A stretch of 64,000 nucleotides of DNA from Janthinobacterium sp. TND4EL3. GTDB taxonomy: Bacteria; Pseudomonadota; Gammaproteobacteria; Burkholderiales; Burkholderiaceae_D. The position numbers were made by a program, and so were the translations under genes. The first letter of the stretch is position 1. Each line of letters starts with the position of its first letter. Below, piece by piece: positions 26,436 through 35,876 of this stretch. The notes below the pieces were generated by a model. It was not told where the DNA came from. It searched no databases and was given only the letters and a program-made list of their open reading frames with translations. The DNA lies in NCBI RefSeq assembly GCF_900156175.1, contig NZ_FTMV01000003.1:372001-436000 (forward strand), given 5' to 3'.

Positions 26436-26452
26436 TCAACGTGCGTTGATCA
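26433..26452. repeat. Palindrome joining two convergent stop codons
   Basis: A perfect inverted repeat, TGATCAACG/CGTTGATCA, with a 2-base centre. The stop TGA of the OmpA gene opens the left arm and the stop of the tail-to-tail neighbour tssL region closes the right arm. No T tract follows. It may act as a weak bidirectional transcription end. Confidence 0.65.
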
Positions 26453-27232
26453 GGGCAGGGTGATGGTCAGGCTCGCCGGACTCGGCGCCAGCCTGACCAG
26501 GTCCGCATACGCGGCCAGGGTCGTTTGCGTGCCATGCGCGAGCTGCGTCTTCAGGGCCAGGTAGGCGCAGACGGCCAGTAGGGCGAAGACGCTGGTCAGC
26601 GCCCACAGCGGCACGTCGCTGCGGCGCTTGTTGACCACCTGGTCGGGGCGCCCGGCGCGCGGCGCGAAGCCCCGGCTCCTGCCCTTGATGTGGGCGATCT
26701 CGTCGCCCAGGCGCGCCGTCAGGTAGCTGAGTTTTTCGCCGCCGTCGATCGCATACTTGCCCTGGAAGCCCAGCAGCAGGCACATATGGAAGACCTGCAG
26801 CGCCTGCACGCGCATGGCGCCCTTGCCGCGCAAGGCGTCGAGGCGGTCGAAAAAGTGTTCGCCGGCCAGCTGGTCGCCGAAGATCAGCAGCTGCAGCGGG
26901 CGCCGTTCCCACTGCTTGCGCAGGGCGAACGGCGAAGCGAGGATGATTTCATCGACGGCCGCGCAGAACGCATACTTGGCCGCCTCGATGTCGTCGCCGT
27001 CGGCGCGGATCTTTTTCGCTTCGCGTTCGAAGTCGCCGAGGAAGGCCGTGATGTGCTCCATGAAACTCTGCTCGTCGGCGGGCGCCGAGCCGTGCTTCAG
27101 CATGAACAGCATGTAAAAACCTTCGTGCATCAGGTCGAGCAGGGCGCCGTCGGCCTGGCGCGTGCCGGTTGGGGCGTGGCCGCGCGGCCCCTGCTGTGAT
27201 GGCGCCGCGCGCCGTTCGATGAGCTGGCTCAT
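26450..27232 (-). CDS. tssL: Type VI secretion protein TssL (DotU), short form
   Basis: A 260-residue DotU/TssL inner-membrane protein, which binds TssM and the baseplate protein TssK. Seen: the cytoplasmic DotU core with FCAAVDEIILASPF and GGEKLSYL..., then a single C-terminal transmembrane helix (LWALTSVFALLAVCAYLAL) and a short periplasmic tail. There is no fused OmpA domain; the neighbouring OmpA protein probably supplies it. The start overlaps the tssK stop by four bases. Confidence 0.95.
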   Translation of the reverse strand: MSQLIERRAAPSQQGPRGHAPTGTRQADGALLDLMHEGFYMLFMLKHGSAPADEQSFMEHITAFLGDFEREAKKIRADGDDIEAAKYAFCAAVDEIILASPFALRKQWERRPLQLLIFGDQLAGEHFFDRLDALRGKGAMRVQALQVFHMCLLLGFQGKYAIDGGEKLSYLTARLGDEIAHIKGRSRGFAPRAGRPDQVVNKRRSDVPLWALTSVFALLAVCAYLALKTQLAHGTQTTLAAYADLVRLAPSPASLTITLP

Positions 27233-28611
27233 GCCGTCACCGCGATCAGTTCGAGCTGCAGGTCGCGTATGCCGGCCGGCACGTAGACGGCAATCGATTG
27301 CGCCTTGAGCATCTGCTCATACAGCGCGCCGCGGTTGTCGATCGCAAAATAATAGGTGTCGGGCCGCACGGGGATGGCGGCGGGCACCTGCGGCGCATGC
27401 GACAGTTTTACGCCCGGCATGGCCGACAGCACGCATTTTTCCACGTCGTCGGGCGCGCCCACCTTGACGCGCACGGGCACCACGTCCACCAGTTCGAGGG
27501 CGGGCATGGCGGCGCGGATGGCCAGGTACAGGGTGGTGTGCCGGTCGATCTTGCCCGAGTCGAGCTTGCCCAGGTGGTAGGACGGCTTGTCTTCCAGCAG
27601 GGCGATGGAAAAATACTTCGACGAGATGACCGTGTCGAGCAGTTCGCGGATGATGGCGTCGATGGCGTCGAAGCAGGCGCCCGGCTGCGCGTGGTCGTAG
27701 ACGGGCAGGCTGGCCAGCGTGTAGTGCCTGGAGTAGCTGAGCAGGCCGCCCGCGAGGCCCAGCAGCGCTTCGTACAGGCGTTCGGGATGCAGGGCCGGAT
27801 GGCGCGCGTAGTGCATCAGCGCGGCGGCGGCCGTGCTCACCGTGTGCAGCAGCCAGAACGAGGATACGTCGCCGGAGCGGAATTCGATCACGTTGCGGCT
27901 CGGTTCGCGGTGGTGGCCGTGCAGCGCGCCCACCTTGGCCTGCAGCGCGTCGAGCAGGCGCTCCAGCAGGTCTTGCAGGCGCGGCGCGCCGGCGATCGCC
28001 AGGCTGGGCGCCATGAACGACGGCACCGGTTCAAAGCCGCCCGACACCGTGCGCCGCAGCGAGATCAGCGGCAGGCAGTCGTAGGAGCCGCGCGTCTCGC
28101 TGTCGGGAACCAGGCGCAGGGCTTTGCGCAAGTAGGCCACGTCGGCCACGGCAGACTCCGTAAACAGGTCGGGCGTGGCGCGCATGGCGTGCACGAAGCG
28201 GGTGTTCGGCGGTGCGCCGCCTGACGCGTTTTCCGGCTTGCCGGGGGCCGTGTAGTTCATGCCTTCGCCGTTGAGCACCGGCAGGGCCGCGTAATAGGTC
28301 ACTTGCTGCAGGGCCGGCGGCAGTGCCTCCAGGTCGACGGGCGGGGGCAGGGCGTCGCTGCCCGGCGTGCCGTCGCCGGGAGCGTCGTAGACTTCGCCGT
28401 CGCGGAAGATGGCCGACAGCGCCTGCAGGCGCAAGGTGCCCGTCTTCAGCGCGGCGAGGTCCCATTCCATGTGCGCCACGCCCCACAGATATGGATGCAG
28501 CGCGCTGGCCGTGCGGTGCAGCCGCATTTCGTGATACTGATCCTGGCGCTGGAAATGCTGCGGCCGCAGGAACAGGCCTTCGCCCCACAAGATTTTCGCT
28601 GCCATGCCCAT
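27229..28611 (-). CDS. tssK: Type VI secretion baseplate protein TssK
   Basis: A 460-residue TssK, the trimeric adaptor linking the baseplate to the TssJLM membrane complex. The family opening KILWGEGLFLRPQHFQRQD is clear, as is HPYLWGVAHMEWD. AGG-AG with a 7-base spacer points to the first of two nearby ATG codons (28611 rather than 28605). It is cotranscribed with tssJ (upstream) and tssL (downstream). Confidence 0.96.
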   Translation of the reverse strand: MGMAAKILWGEGLFLRPQHFQRQDQYHEMRLHRTASALHPYLWGVAHMEWDLAALKTGTLRLQALSAIFRDGEVYDAPGDGTPGSDALPPPVDLEALPPALQQVTYYAALPVLNGEGMNYTAPGKPENASGGAPPNTRFVHAMRATPDLFTESAVADVAYLRKALRLVPDSETRGSYDCLPLISLRRTVSGGFEPVPSFMAPSLAIAGAPRLQDLLERLLDALQAKVGALHGHHREPSRNVIEFRSGDVSSFWLLHTVSTAAAALMHYARHPALHPERLYEALLGLAGGLLSYSRHYTLASLPVYDHAQPGACFDAIDAIIRELLDTVISSKYFSIALLEDKPSYHLGKLDSGKIDRHTTLYLAIRAAMPALELVDVVPVRVKVGAPDDVEKCVLSAMPGVKLSHAPQVPAAIPVRPDTYYFAIDNRGALYEQMLKAQSIAVYVPAGIRDLQLELIAVTA

Positions 28612-28651
28612 GTCGCTTCTCCTTTTCGGTATGCGGTAGTGGTCGATTGCC

Positions 28652-29245
28652 TTACTGGCAGCGCAGCGCCGACAGTGACGCCATGGCGCCGTCCGCGCCG
28701 CCCACGCTCAGGGCGCAGGCATGCATGCCGACGGTGATGCCGCTGCGCTCCACGTCGGCGGCGGCAAAGGTGGCGCGCCAGCGCTGCGCGGCCGGCGCGC
28801 GGAACAGCGCCACGACGCCGATGAAAGACGCTTCCTTGCTGACTTTTTCCTGCACTTCGTAGCGCTGGCCCGGCACCAGCAGCACTTCCTTCACTTCCAT
28901 CAGGTCGGCGCCCAGTGCGGCCTGTTCCCGGCGCGCGTCGAGGAAGCTGTCGTAGGGCGCCTGCTCGAACGCGGCCCTCTGGCGCAGCTTGTAGATGCGC
29001 GCCACCAGCGCCAGCGGCCTGCCTTCGGCATCCGTGTTGAGCCGCTGCGCGGCATGCAGGCGGATGCTGACATTGCGCGGCGGCTTTTGCGCGTCCGGCA
29101 GTTCGGGCGGCGGCTTGGCCACGCCGGCCATCTGCAGCGCCGCGTTGGCGAGGGTGCCGATGGCGCCGCCCGCGCAGCCGGCCAGCGGCAACAGCAGCAG
29201 TAGCGCGGTGGCGCGGGCCAGGCGGCACGGGGCATCAGATGGCAT
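28652..29245 (-). CDS. tssJ: Type VI secretion lipoprotein TssJ
   Basis: A 197-residue outer-membrane lipoprotein that binds the periplasmic end of TssM. The signal peptide ends in a lipobox LAGC with Cys24 as the modified residue. The beta-sandwich domain includes VSIRLHAAQRLNTDAEGRP and YDSFLDARREQ, typical of TssJ. The ATG at 29245 has AAGGA about seven bases before it; an upstream TTG would only add five residues. It leads the tssJ-tssK-tssL block. The 279-base divergent spacer to 29525 holds no other gene. Confidence 0.93.
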   Translation of the reverse strand: MPSDAPCRLARATALLLLLPLAGCAGGAIGTLANAALQMAGVAKPPPELPDAQKPPRNVSIRLHAAQRLNTDAEGRPLALVARIYKLRQRAAFEQAPYDSFLDARREQAALGADLMEVKEVLLVPGQRYEVQEKVSKEASFIGVVALFRAPAAQRWRATFAAADVERSGITVGMHACALSVGGADGAMASLSALRCQ

Positions 29246-29524
29246 GGGCGATCCTTGCAAAAATGGCGGCTGGAAATAAAAGTGTTGCAGCCATTTAAAC
29301 GCATGCGCTGGCGGCCTGCTTGCGTTGGCGCAAAGTCCGTCCGTGATCGACGCAATTGCTGCGCCAGATCAGGATGAATGCGGTTGCATCGCGATGTTGC
29401 GCGGAACTTCTTCTTTGCTGATTAATCTCAATTTGGTAAAAATTCTGGCGGTCAATAATGGCCCTCACCAAGGCGCCGCCCATCGTTCCCAGCGGCAGCG
29501 TCCACCACGTGGAGGAATGCCCAG

Positions 29525-30115
29525 ATGAAGCCTGCCATCACCTTGTCCCGTTTTACCTGTCTCGCCGGCGCCTTGCTGCTGGCCGCCTGCGCCACGACGG
29601 AAGCGCCGGCGCCGAGGAAGCCCGCTGCGCCGACCCTGGCGCAGGTCATGAGCGAGGCCGATGCGGCCGCGCGGGCTGGCCAGTACGAACGCGCCATGAC
29701 CTTGCTCAAGGGGGGCGGCACCAGCTACCCGGCCGACAAGGCGCCGTGGCTGCAGATGGCGCAGATGAAGTTCGACCGCGGCCAGTACGGCGACGCCATC
29801 GGCGATGCGCTCGAAGCGCTGGAACGCGACCCCGACGACAAGGTCGCCAACAGCATCGTCGCCGTCAGCGGCCTGCGCCTGTCCGGCAAGGCGCTGGCCG
29901 ACCTGTCGCGGCAAAACAATCTGAATGGTTCGCTGCGCTCGGAAGCGCAGGAGCTGGCCAAGCTGCTGCGCGCGAGCATCGGCGAAGACGTGCTGGTGCC
30001 GCCGGCCAAGCGCCCGCCGGCGGCCGGCAAGCGCGCCGCCGGTTCCGGCACGCCGGCGGCGAAGGGCGCGGCGGCGCAAGCCGGCGCGGCCGACCCGTTC
30101 AGCGGCTTGAAATAA
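29525..30115 (+). CDS. TPR-containing lipoprotein at the head of the tssBC block
   Basis: A 196-residue lipoprotein: signal peptide with lipobox LAAC (Cys22), then about three tetratricopeptide-like helical hairpins (residues 38-140, with YERAMTLLKGG and YGDAIGDALEALERDPDDK), then an Ala/Gly/Lys-rich tail ending in DPFSGLK. It opens the operon that continues with tssB and so is probably a structural accessory of this type VI system. Its exact role is unknown. I do not recognise a standard tag name for it. Confidence 0.8.
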   Translation: MKPAITLSRFTCLAGALLLAACATTEAPAPRKPAAPTLAQVMSEADAAARAGQYERAMTLLKGGGTSYPADKAPWLQMAQMKFDRGQYGDAIGDALEALERDPDDKVANSIVAVSGLRLSGKALADLSRQNNLNGSLRSEAQELAKLLRASIGEDVLVPPAKRPPAAGKRAAGSGTPAAKGAAAQAGAADPFSGLK

Positions 30116-30152
30116 GCCGCCATCCCCATTCCCCCTTTGCAAAGGAAGCGAC

Positions 30153-30662
30153 ATGGCCAAGTCCGACAGCGTGCAGAAACGCCTGAAGCAGGTACGCGCG
30201 CCGCGCGTGCAGATGACCTACGACGTCGAAATCGGCGACGCGATTGAAAACAAGGAGCTGCCCTTCGTGGTGGGCGTGCTGGGCGACTTTGGCGGCAATC
30301 CGGACAGCGACAAGAAGCGCCTGAAGGACCGCAAGTTCGTCGCCGTCGACAGCGCCAATTTCGACGAGGTGCTGGCCGGCGTGGAGCCGGTGGCCCGCTT
30401 CGCCGTGCCGAACCGTATCGGCGAGGAGGGCGGCAGCTTCGCCGTCGACCTGCATTTCCGCTCGATGGACGACTTCCGTCCGGAATCGGTGGTGCGCCAG
30501 GTCGAACCGCTGCGCAAGCTGCTCGAGGCGCGCACCAAGCTGGCCGACCTGCGCAACAAGCTGGCCGGCAATGACAAGCTGGAAGACCTTCTGACGGAAG
30601 TGCTGAACAACACCGACAGCCTGGCCACCCTGAAACCGCAGTTCCCGGCGCAGGAGGATTGA
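30153..30662 (+). CDS. tssB: Type VI secretion sheath protein TssB (VipA)
   Basis: The 169-residue small sheath subunit. Family signature RVQMTYDVEIGDA near residue 20, LPFVVGVLGDF, and FRPESVVRQVEPLRKLLEAR near the C-terminus. It pairs with TssC to form the contractile sheath. AAAGGAAG lies before the start, and tssC begins one base after its stop region. Confidence 0.98.
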   Translation: MAKSDSVQKRLKQVRAPRVQMTYDVEIGDAIENKELPFVVGVLGDFGGNPDSDKKRLKDRKFVAVDSANFDEVLAGVEPVARFAVPNRIGEEGGSFAVDLHFRSMDDFRPESVVRQVEPLRKLLEARTKLADLRNKLAGNDKLEDLLTEVLNNTDSLATLKPQFPAQED

Positions 30663-30663
30663 G

Positions 30664-32151
30664 ATGAATGCCCAGGCAGAAGCCCTTGCAGTAGCCGCCC
30701 CCGGTGCACCGGCGGCCGATTTGCTGGACCAGATCGTCGAACGGAGCCGGGTGGCCAAGTCCGGCGCCGAGCACGCGCGCGCGCGCGACCTGATCTCGGA
30801 ACTGGTGGCGCAGGTGCTCGACGGCACGGTGCTCATGTCCAGCAGCCTGTCGGCCACCCTGGACGCGCGCGTGGCGGAAATCGACCGCCTGATCTCCGCC
30901 CAGCTCAGCGAGATCATGCACACGGCGCCGTTCCAGCAGCTCGAGCAAAGCTGGACGGGGCTGCGCTACCTGGTCGGCAATTCCGATACGGGCACGCGCC
31001 TGCAGATCCGCATGTTCAACGCCACCAAGCGCGAGCTGGTGAAGGACTTCCAGGCCGCGCTGGAATTCGACCAGAGCAGCATGTTCAAGAAGGTCTATGA
31101 AGAGGAATTCGGCACCTTCGGCGGCGCGCCGTTCGCCGCGCTGCTGGGCGACTTCGCCATCTCGCGCCAGCCGGAAGACATGTATTTCGTCGAGCAGATG
31201 TCGCACATTGCCGCCGCCGCGCACGCGCCGTTCATCGCCTCGGCCGCACCGGAACTGTTTGGCCTGGAAAGCTACGGCGACCTGGGCAAGCCGCGTGACC
31301 TGGCCAAGGTCTTCGACACCATCGAGTATGCGAAATGGAAAGCCTTCCGCGAATCCGAGGATGCGCGCTACGTGGGGCTGACCTTGCCCCGCTTCCTGGG
31401 GCGGCTGCCCTTCAATCCCGCCGATGGCACCAGCGTCGAGGGTTTCAATTTTGTCGAGGAAGTCGACGGCAGCGACCATCACAAATACCTGTGGTGCAAC
31501 GCCGCGTATGCGTTCGGCAGCAAGCTCACGCAGGCCTTTGCCGACTACGGCTGGTGCGCCGCCATCCGCGGCGTGGAAGGAGGCGGTCTGGTGGACGACC
31601 TGCCGACCCACACCTTCAAGACGGACGAGGGCGACGTGGCCCTGAAATGCCCGGCCGAAGTGGCGATCACGGACCGTCGCGAAAAGGAATTGTCGGACCT
31701 GGGCTTCATCTCGCTGGTGCACTGCAAGAACACGGCGTATGCGGCCTTCTTCGGCGCGCAGTCGGCGCAGAAGAGCCGCAAGTACAACAGCGACGCGGCC
31801 AACGCCAACGCGGTGCTGTCGTCGCAGCTGCAGTACATCTTTGCCGTCTCGCGCATCGCCCACTACATGAAGGCCATGATGCGCGACAAGATCGGCAGCT
31901 TTGCCGCCGCCTCCAACGTCGAAGATTTTCTGAACCGCTGGCTGATGCAGTACGTGCTGCTCGACGATAACGCCAGCCAGGAACAGAAGGCGCAGTTCCC
32001 CCTGCGCGAGGCGTCCGTGCAGGTGCATGAAGTGCCGGGCCGGCCCGGCGTATACCGCGCCGTGTCCTTCCTGCGGCCGCACTTCCAGCTCGACGAGCTG
32101 TCCGTTTCGCTCCGACTGGTCGCGGAGTTGCCGAAGTCGACCAATTCATGA
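30664..32151 (+). CDS. tssC: Type VI secretion sheath protein TssC (VipB)
   Basis: The 495-residue large sheath subunit. Seen: the helical start with ISAQLSEIMHTAPFQQLEQSWTGLRYLV, the core containing PFAALLGDFAIS, LPRFLGRLPF and WCNAAYAFGSKLTQAF, and the conserved C-terminal half with RIAHYMKAMMRD. Complete and typical in length. ClpV recycles the TssB/TssC sheath after firing. Confidence 0.98.
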   Translation: MNAQAEALAVAAPGAPAADLLDQIVERSRVAKSGAEHARARDLISELVAQVLDGTVLMSSSLSATLDARVAEIDRLISAQLSEIMHTAPFQQLEQSWTGLRYLVGNSDTGTRLQIRMFNATKRELVKDFQAALEFDQSSMFKKVYEEEFGTFGGAPFAALLGDFAISRQPEDMYFVEQMSHIAAAAHAPFIASAAPELFGLESYGDLGKPRDLAKVFDTIEYAKWKAFRESEDARYVGLTLPRFLGRLPFNPADGTSVEGFNFVEEVDGSDHHKYLWCNAAYAFGSKLTQAFADYGWCAAIRGVEGGGLVDDLPTHTFKTDEGDVALKCPAEVAITDRREKELSDLGFISLVHCKNTAYAAFFGAQSAQKSRKYNSDAANANAVLSSQLQYIFAVSRIAHYMKAMMRDKIGSFAAASNVEDFLNRWLMQYVLLDDNASQEQKAQFPLREASVQVHEVPGRPGVYRAVSFLRPHFQLDELSVSLRLVAELPKSTNS

Positions 32152-32182
32152 TCCACCCTTTTTTCAACCAGAGGAGCACACC

Positions 32183-32674
32183 ATGGCAATCGATGTATAT
32201 CTGCAGATAGACGGCATCAAGGGCGAGTCCACCGATGACAAGCACAAGGACTGGATCGAGTGCAAATCGGTCAGCTGGAGCGTCGAACAGCCGAAGTCCG
32301 CCACCGCCTCGACGGGCGGCGGGCACACGGCCGAACGCTGCGAGCACAAGGACATCGTCATCTCCAAGCTGGCCGACCTGGCCTCGCCGGTGCTGCTGCA
32401 GACCTGCTCGGCCGGCAAGACCGTTCCCAAGGCGCGCTTCGAGTTCATGCGCGCCGACGGCCAGGGCGAGCGCGTCAAGTACTTTGAAATCGAAATCGAA
32501 AATGTGCTGATCGGCGCCGTCACGCCGAACGTGGAAGAGGGCGACATCCTCGGCGAACACGTCGGCTTCAAGTTCTCGAAAGTGAAATGGAAATACACGC
32601 AGCAAAAAGTGACGGGCGGCGCCGGCGGCAACACCTCGGGCGGCTGGGACCTGGCCGCCAACCGCGTGGCTTGA
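32183..32674 (+). CDS. hcp: Type VI secretion tube protein Hcp (TssD)
   Basis: A 163-residue Hcp that stacks as hexamers to form the inner tube and carries small effectors. Motifs: DVYLQIDGIKGES at the start, SWSVEQPKSATASTGGGHTAE, and the C-terminal EIEIENVLIG region with VKWKYTQQK. GAGGAG sits just before the ATG. No effector extension is fused to it. Confidence 0.97.
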   Translation: MAIDVYLQIDGIKGESTDDKHKDWIECKSVSWSVEQPKSATASTGGGHTAERCEHKDIVISKLADLASPVLLQTCSAGKTVPKARFEFMRADGQGERVKYFEIEIENVLIGAVTPNVEEGDILGEHVGFKFSKVKWKYTQQKVTGGAGGNTSGGWDLAANRVA

Positions 32675-32740
32675 TCCATCGCGCGCGGCGCCTGGCGATG
32701 ACCTTCGCCTGCGCGCCGCGCCGACTTTCCAGGAGAGCGT

Positions 32741-33217
32741 ATGGACAGTTATGTACCCGGCCTGTTCGACCGCCTGATGGGCGATGGCGGCGCGGAGGGC
32801 GGTGGCGTGGCGGCGCGCCTGTCGCTGGAACAGCTGAAGGACGCGGTGGCGCGCGACCTGGAAGAACTGCTCAACACGCGCGTGGCCCTGCCGCCCGGCG
32901 CGCTGGACGCCTATCCGGAATGCGCCGCGTCCATCGTCAACTATGGCCTGATCGATTTTGCCGGCATGTGCTTGTCCAGCAGCGATGACCGCGCCCGCAT
33001 CTGCGCCGCCCTGAAGGCCGCCATCGAACGCCACGAACCGCGCCTGCGCAATGTGCGCGCGCGCCTGGAGCGCGAGGCGGGCGCCATCAACCGCGTCGGT
33101 TTCGTCATCAGCGGCACCCTGGCCGTGCAGTCCGGCGGCGAGACGGTCAATTTCGACGCCGTGCTGCAGCCGTCGTCGCTGCGCTATTCGATCAACCGCA
33201 AGGGAGCCGCCGCATGA
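32741..33217 (+). CDS. tssE: Type VI secretion baseplate protein TssE
   Basis: A 158-residue gp25-like baseplate protein. Recognisable blocks: PGLFDRLMGD, the Arg-rich/Asp-rich helix region with VARDLEELLNTR, SIVNYGLIDFAG (family S-V-x-N-Y-G), and the GTLAVQSGGETVNFD strand. The stop overlaps the tssH start by four bases. Downstream one would normally expect tssF and tssG, but the next gene is tssH. Confidence 0.95.
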   Translation: MDSYVPGLFDRLMGDGGAEGGGVAARLSLEQLKDAVARDLEELLNTRVALPPGALDAYPECAASIVNYGLIDFAGMCLSSSDDRARICAALKAAIERHEPRLRNVRARLEREAGAINRVGFVISGTLAVQSGGETVNFDAVLQPSSLRYSINRKGAAA

Positions 33218-35856
33218 GCAATAACCTGAAAACCCTGATCGCCAAACTCAATGACACGGCGCGCACGGCCGCCAGCCGCGCCGCGACTATCTGCGTGGGG
33301 CTGGGACAGTACGAAGTCGACATCGAACACCTGTTCCTGGCCCTGCTGGAACAGGAGCGCAGCGATTTCGTCACCATCGCGCGGCGCAGCGAAATCAGCC
33401 TGACGGCGCTGGAGGCCGACCTGCGGCGCGAGATCGGCGGCTTCCGCACAGGCAGCGCGCGCACGCCCGTGTTTTCGCCGCACCTGCCGCTGCTGTTCGA
33501 ACACGCCTGGCTGATCGCTTCGCTGGACACGGCGCAGCCGGGACCCATCCGCAGCCGCCATCTGTTGCTGGCGCTGCTGACGGAGCCGGAACTGTCGCAG
33601 CTGGCCTACCGCGGCTCGAAGCTGTTCGCCCGCTTCAGCGTCGAGCAGTTGAAGCATCATCCGGATAAACTCACGGCCGGCTCCGGCGAGGAGGAAAGCG
33701 CGGCAGCGCCGCAGCTTGCCGACACGCCAGCCGATCCGGTGGCAACACTGGCGACGAAGACGCCGGCGCTGGACCAGTTCACCACCGACCTGACGCAGCT
33801 GGCGCGCGATGGCAGGCTCGATCCCGTGATCGGCCGCGAAGCGGAAATCCGCCAGGCCGTCGACATCCTGCTGCGCCGCCGGCAGAATAATCCGATACTC
33901 ACGGGCGAGGCGGGCGTGGGCAAGACGGCCGTGGTGGAAGGCCTGGCCTTGCGCATCGCCAGCGGCGACGTGCCGGCAGTCCTGCAGGGCGCGCACATCC
34001 ACGCGCTCGACATGGGCTTGCTGCAGGCCGGCGCCAGCGTGAAGGGCGAATTCGAAAGCCGGCTGAAGAACGTCATCGACGAAGTGGCGAAAAGCCCGCA
34101 TGCCGTCATCCTCTTCATCGACGAGGCGCACACCATGATAGGAGCGGGCGGCCAGGCGGGGCAGAACGACGCGGCCAACCTGCTCAAACCGGCGCTGGCG
34201 CGCGGCGCCCTGCGCACCATCGCCGCCACCACCTGGAGCGAGTACAAAAAATATTTTGAAAAGGATGCGGCGCTGGCGCGGCGCTTCCAGGTGGTCAAGG
34301 TGGAAGAACCCAGCGAAGACATCGCCTGCGCCATGCTGCGCGCCATGGCGCCGCTGATGGAGCGCCATTTCGGCATCCGCGTGCGCGACGCCGCCATCGT
34401 CGAGGCGGTGCGCCTGTCGCACCGCTACATCAGCGGGCGCCAGCTGCCCGACAAGGCCGTCAGCGTGCTCGATACGGCGTGCGCCAAGGTGGCGCTGGGG
34501 CAGAGCGCCACGCCGGCGCAGCTGGAAAACGCGCACCGGCGGCAGGAACGCCTCGGCGCGGAAATTGCCGCATTGGAGCGCGAGGCGGGCGATGGCGAGG
34601 CGTCCGGCAAGGCTGGCGCCGCGCGCCTGGCGCAGTTGCGGCGCGAGCATGACGAAGGACAGGCGGCAATAGCGGCGCTGGCGCAGCGCTGGGAGCGCGA
34701 AAGAGCGCTGGTGGCGCGGATCGGCGAGCTGCGCGCGCAGCTGCGCGGCGAGCGCCCGGGCGAGAGCGGCGCGGCGACACTGCTGGCGCTGAAGGACGAA
34801 CTGGCGGCGCTGCAGGGAGAAGCGCCCTTGGCGCCGCTGGAAGTCGATGCGCAGGTGGTGGCCGGCATCGTCGCCGGCTGGACCGGCATCCCGCTGGGGA
34901 AAATGCTCAAGGACGAGATCCGCACGGTGCTGGCCCTGGACGGCGCGCTGCGCGAGCGGGTGCTGGGACAGGACCACGTCATCGAGGCCGTGGCGCAGCG
35001 CGTGCGCACGGCGCGCGCGGGCCTCGACGACCCGAACAAGCCGCAAGCCGTGTTCCTGTTCACGGGGCCGTCCGGCACGGGCAAGACGGAAACGGCGCTG
35101 GCGCTGGCCGATCTGCTGTATGGCGGCGAGCGCAAGCTCATTGCCATCAACATGAGCGAGTACCAGGAAGCGCACAGCGTGGCCGGCCTGAAAGGCTCGC
35201 CGCCCGGCTATGTCGGCTACGGCGAGGGCGGCGTGCTGACGGAAGCCGTGCGGCGCCAGCCCTACAGCGTGGTGCTGCTCGACGAGGCGGAAAAAGCCCA
35301 TCCCGACGTGCTCGAATTGTTCTTCCAGGTCTTCGACAAGGGCGTGCTCGACGACGCGGAAGGGCGCGAAGTCGATTTTCGCAACACCATCATCATCGCC
35401 ACCTCGAACCTGGGTTCGGGCGCCATGATGGCCGCCTGCCTGAACCGGCCGGCGCAGGACTTGCCTGCGCCGGCCGCGCTGGAAGAACTGGTGCGCCCGC
35501 AGCTGGCGGCGCATTTCAAGCCGGCCCTGCTGGGGCGCCTGAAGGTGCTGCCCTTCTATCCGCTGAACGACGCGGTGCTGGCCGAGATCATCGAATTGAA
35601 ACTGGCGCGCATCGGCGCGCGCATCGCGCGCAACCACCAGGCGCAGTTCAGCCACGACGCCGCGCTGGTCGAGGCGGTGCTGGCGCGCTGCACCGAGGTC
35701 GATTCGGGCGCGCGCAACGTCGACCAGATCCTCAACGGCAGCGTGCTGCCGGCGATCGCCGAAGCGGTGCTGGCGCGCATGGCCGAGGGCGAGCCGGTGA
35801 CGTCGATCCGCGTAGGCGCGGGCAAGCAGGGACAGTTCAAGTACACGATCCGATAA
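33214..35856 (+). CDS. tssH: Type VI secretion ATPase TssH (ClpV)
   Basis: An 880-residue AAA+ disassemblase that extracts TssC from the contracted sheath. It has an N-terminal Clp-N domain (about residues 1-150), AAA1 with Walker A GEAGVGKT (Lys237) and Walker B VILFIDEAH, a coiled middle domain, AAA2 with Walker A GPSGTGKTE (Lys624), and the C-terminal D2-small region. The N-terminal helix that reads the TssC signal is in the position typical of ClpV1. Complete. Confidence 0.97.
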   Translation: MSNNLKTLIAKLNDTARTAASRAATICVGLGQYEVDIEHLFLALLEQERSDFVTIARRSEISLTALEADLRREIGGFRTGSARTPVFSPHLPLLFEHAWLIASLDTAQPGPIRSRHLLLALLTEPELSQLAYRGSKLFARFSVEQLKHHPDKLTAGSGEEESAAAPQLADTPADPVATLATKTPALDQFTTDLTQLARDGRLDPVIGREAEIRQAVDILLRRRQNNPILTGEAGVGKTAVVEGLALRIASGDVPAVLQGAHIHALDMGLLQAGASVKGEFESRLKNVIDEVAKSPHAVILFIDEAHTMIGAGGQAGQNDAANLLKPALARGALRTIAATTWSEYKKYFEKDAALARRFQVVKVEEPSEDIACAMLRAMAPLMERHFGIRVRDAAIVEAVRLSHRYISGRQLPDKAVSVLDTACAKVALGQSATPAQLENAHRRQERLGAEIAALEREAGDGEASGKAGAARLAQLRREHDEGQAAIAALAQRWERERALVARIGELRAQLRGERPGESGAATLLALKDELAALQGEAPLAPLEVDAQVVAGIVAGWTGIPLGKMLKDEIRTVLALDGALRERVLGQDHVIEAVAQRVRTARAGLDDPNKPQAVFLFTGPSGTGKTETALALADLLYGGERKLIAINMSEYQEAHSVAGLKGSPPGYVGYGEGGVLTEAVRRQPYSVVLLDEAEKAHPDVLELFFQVFDKGVLDDAEGREVDFRNTIIIATSNLGSGAMMAACLNRPAQDLPAPAALEELVRPQLAAHFKPALLGRLKVLPFYPLNDAVLAEIIELKLARIGARIARNHQAQFSHDAALVEAVLARCTEVDSGARNVDQILNGSVLPAIAEAVLARMAEGEPVTSIRVGAGKQGQFKYTIR

Positions 35857-35876
35857 TCCACCTTCCGGAGAGCGCC

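Noticed and set aside
33184-35655. An 823-codon - strand open frame opposite tssH
   Set aside because: Antisense shadow of the ClpV gene with no domain and no start signal. The same applies to the large frames opposite tssM (22291-24291) and hscA (51360-53378).
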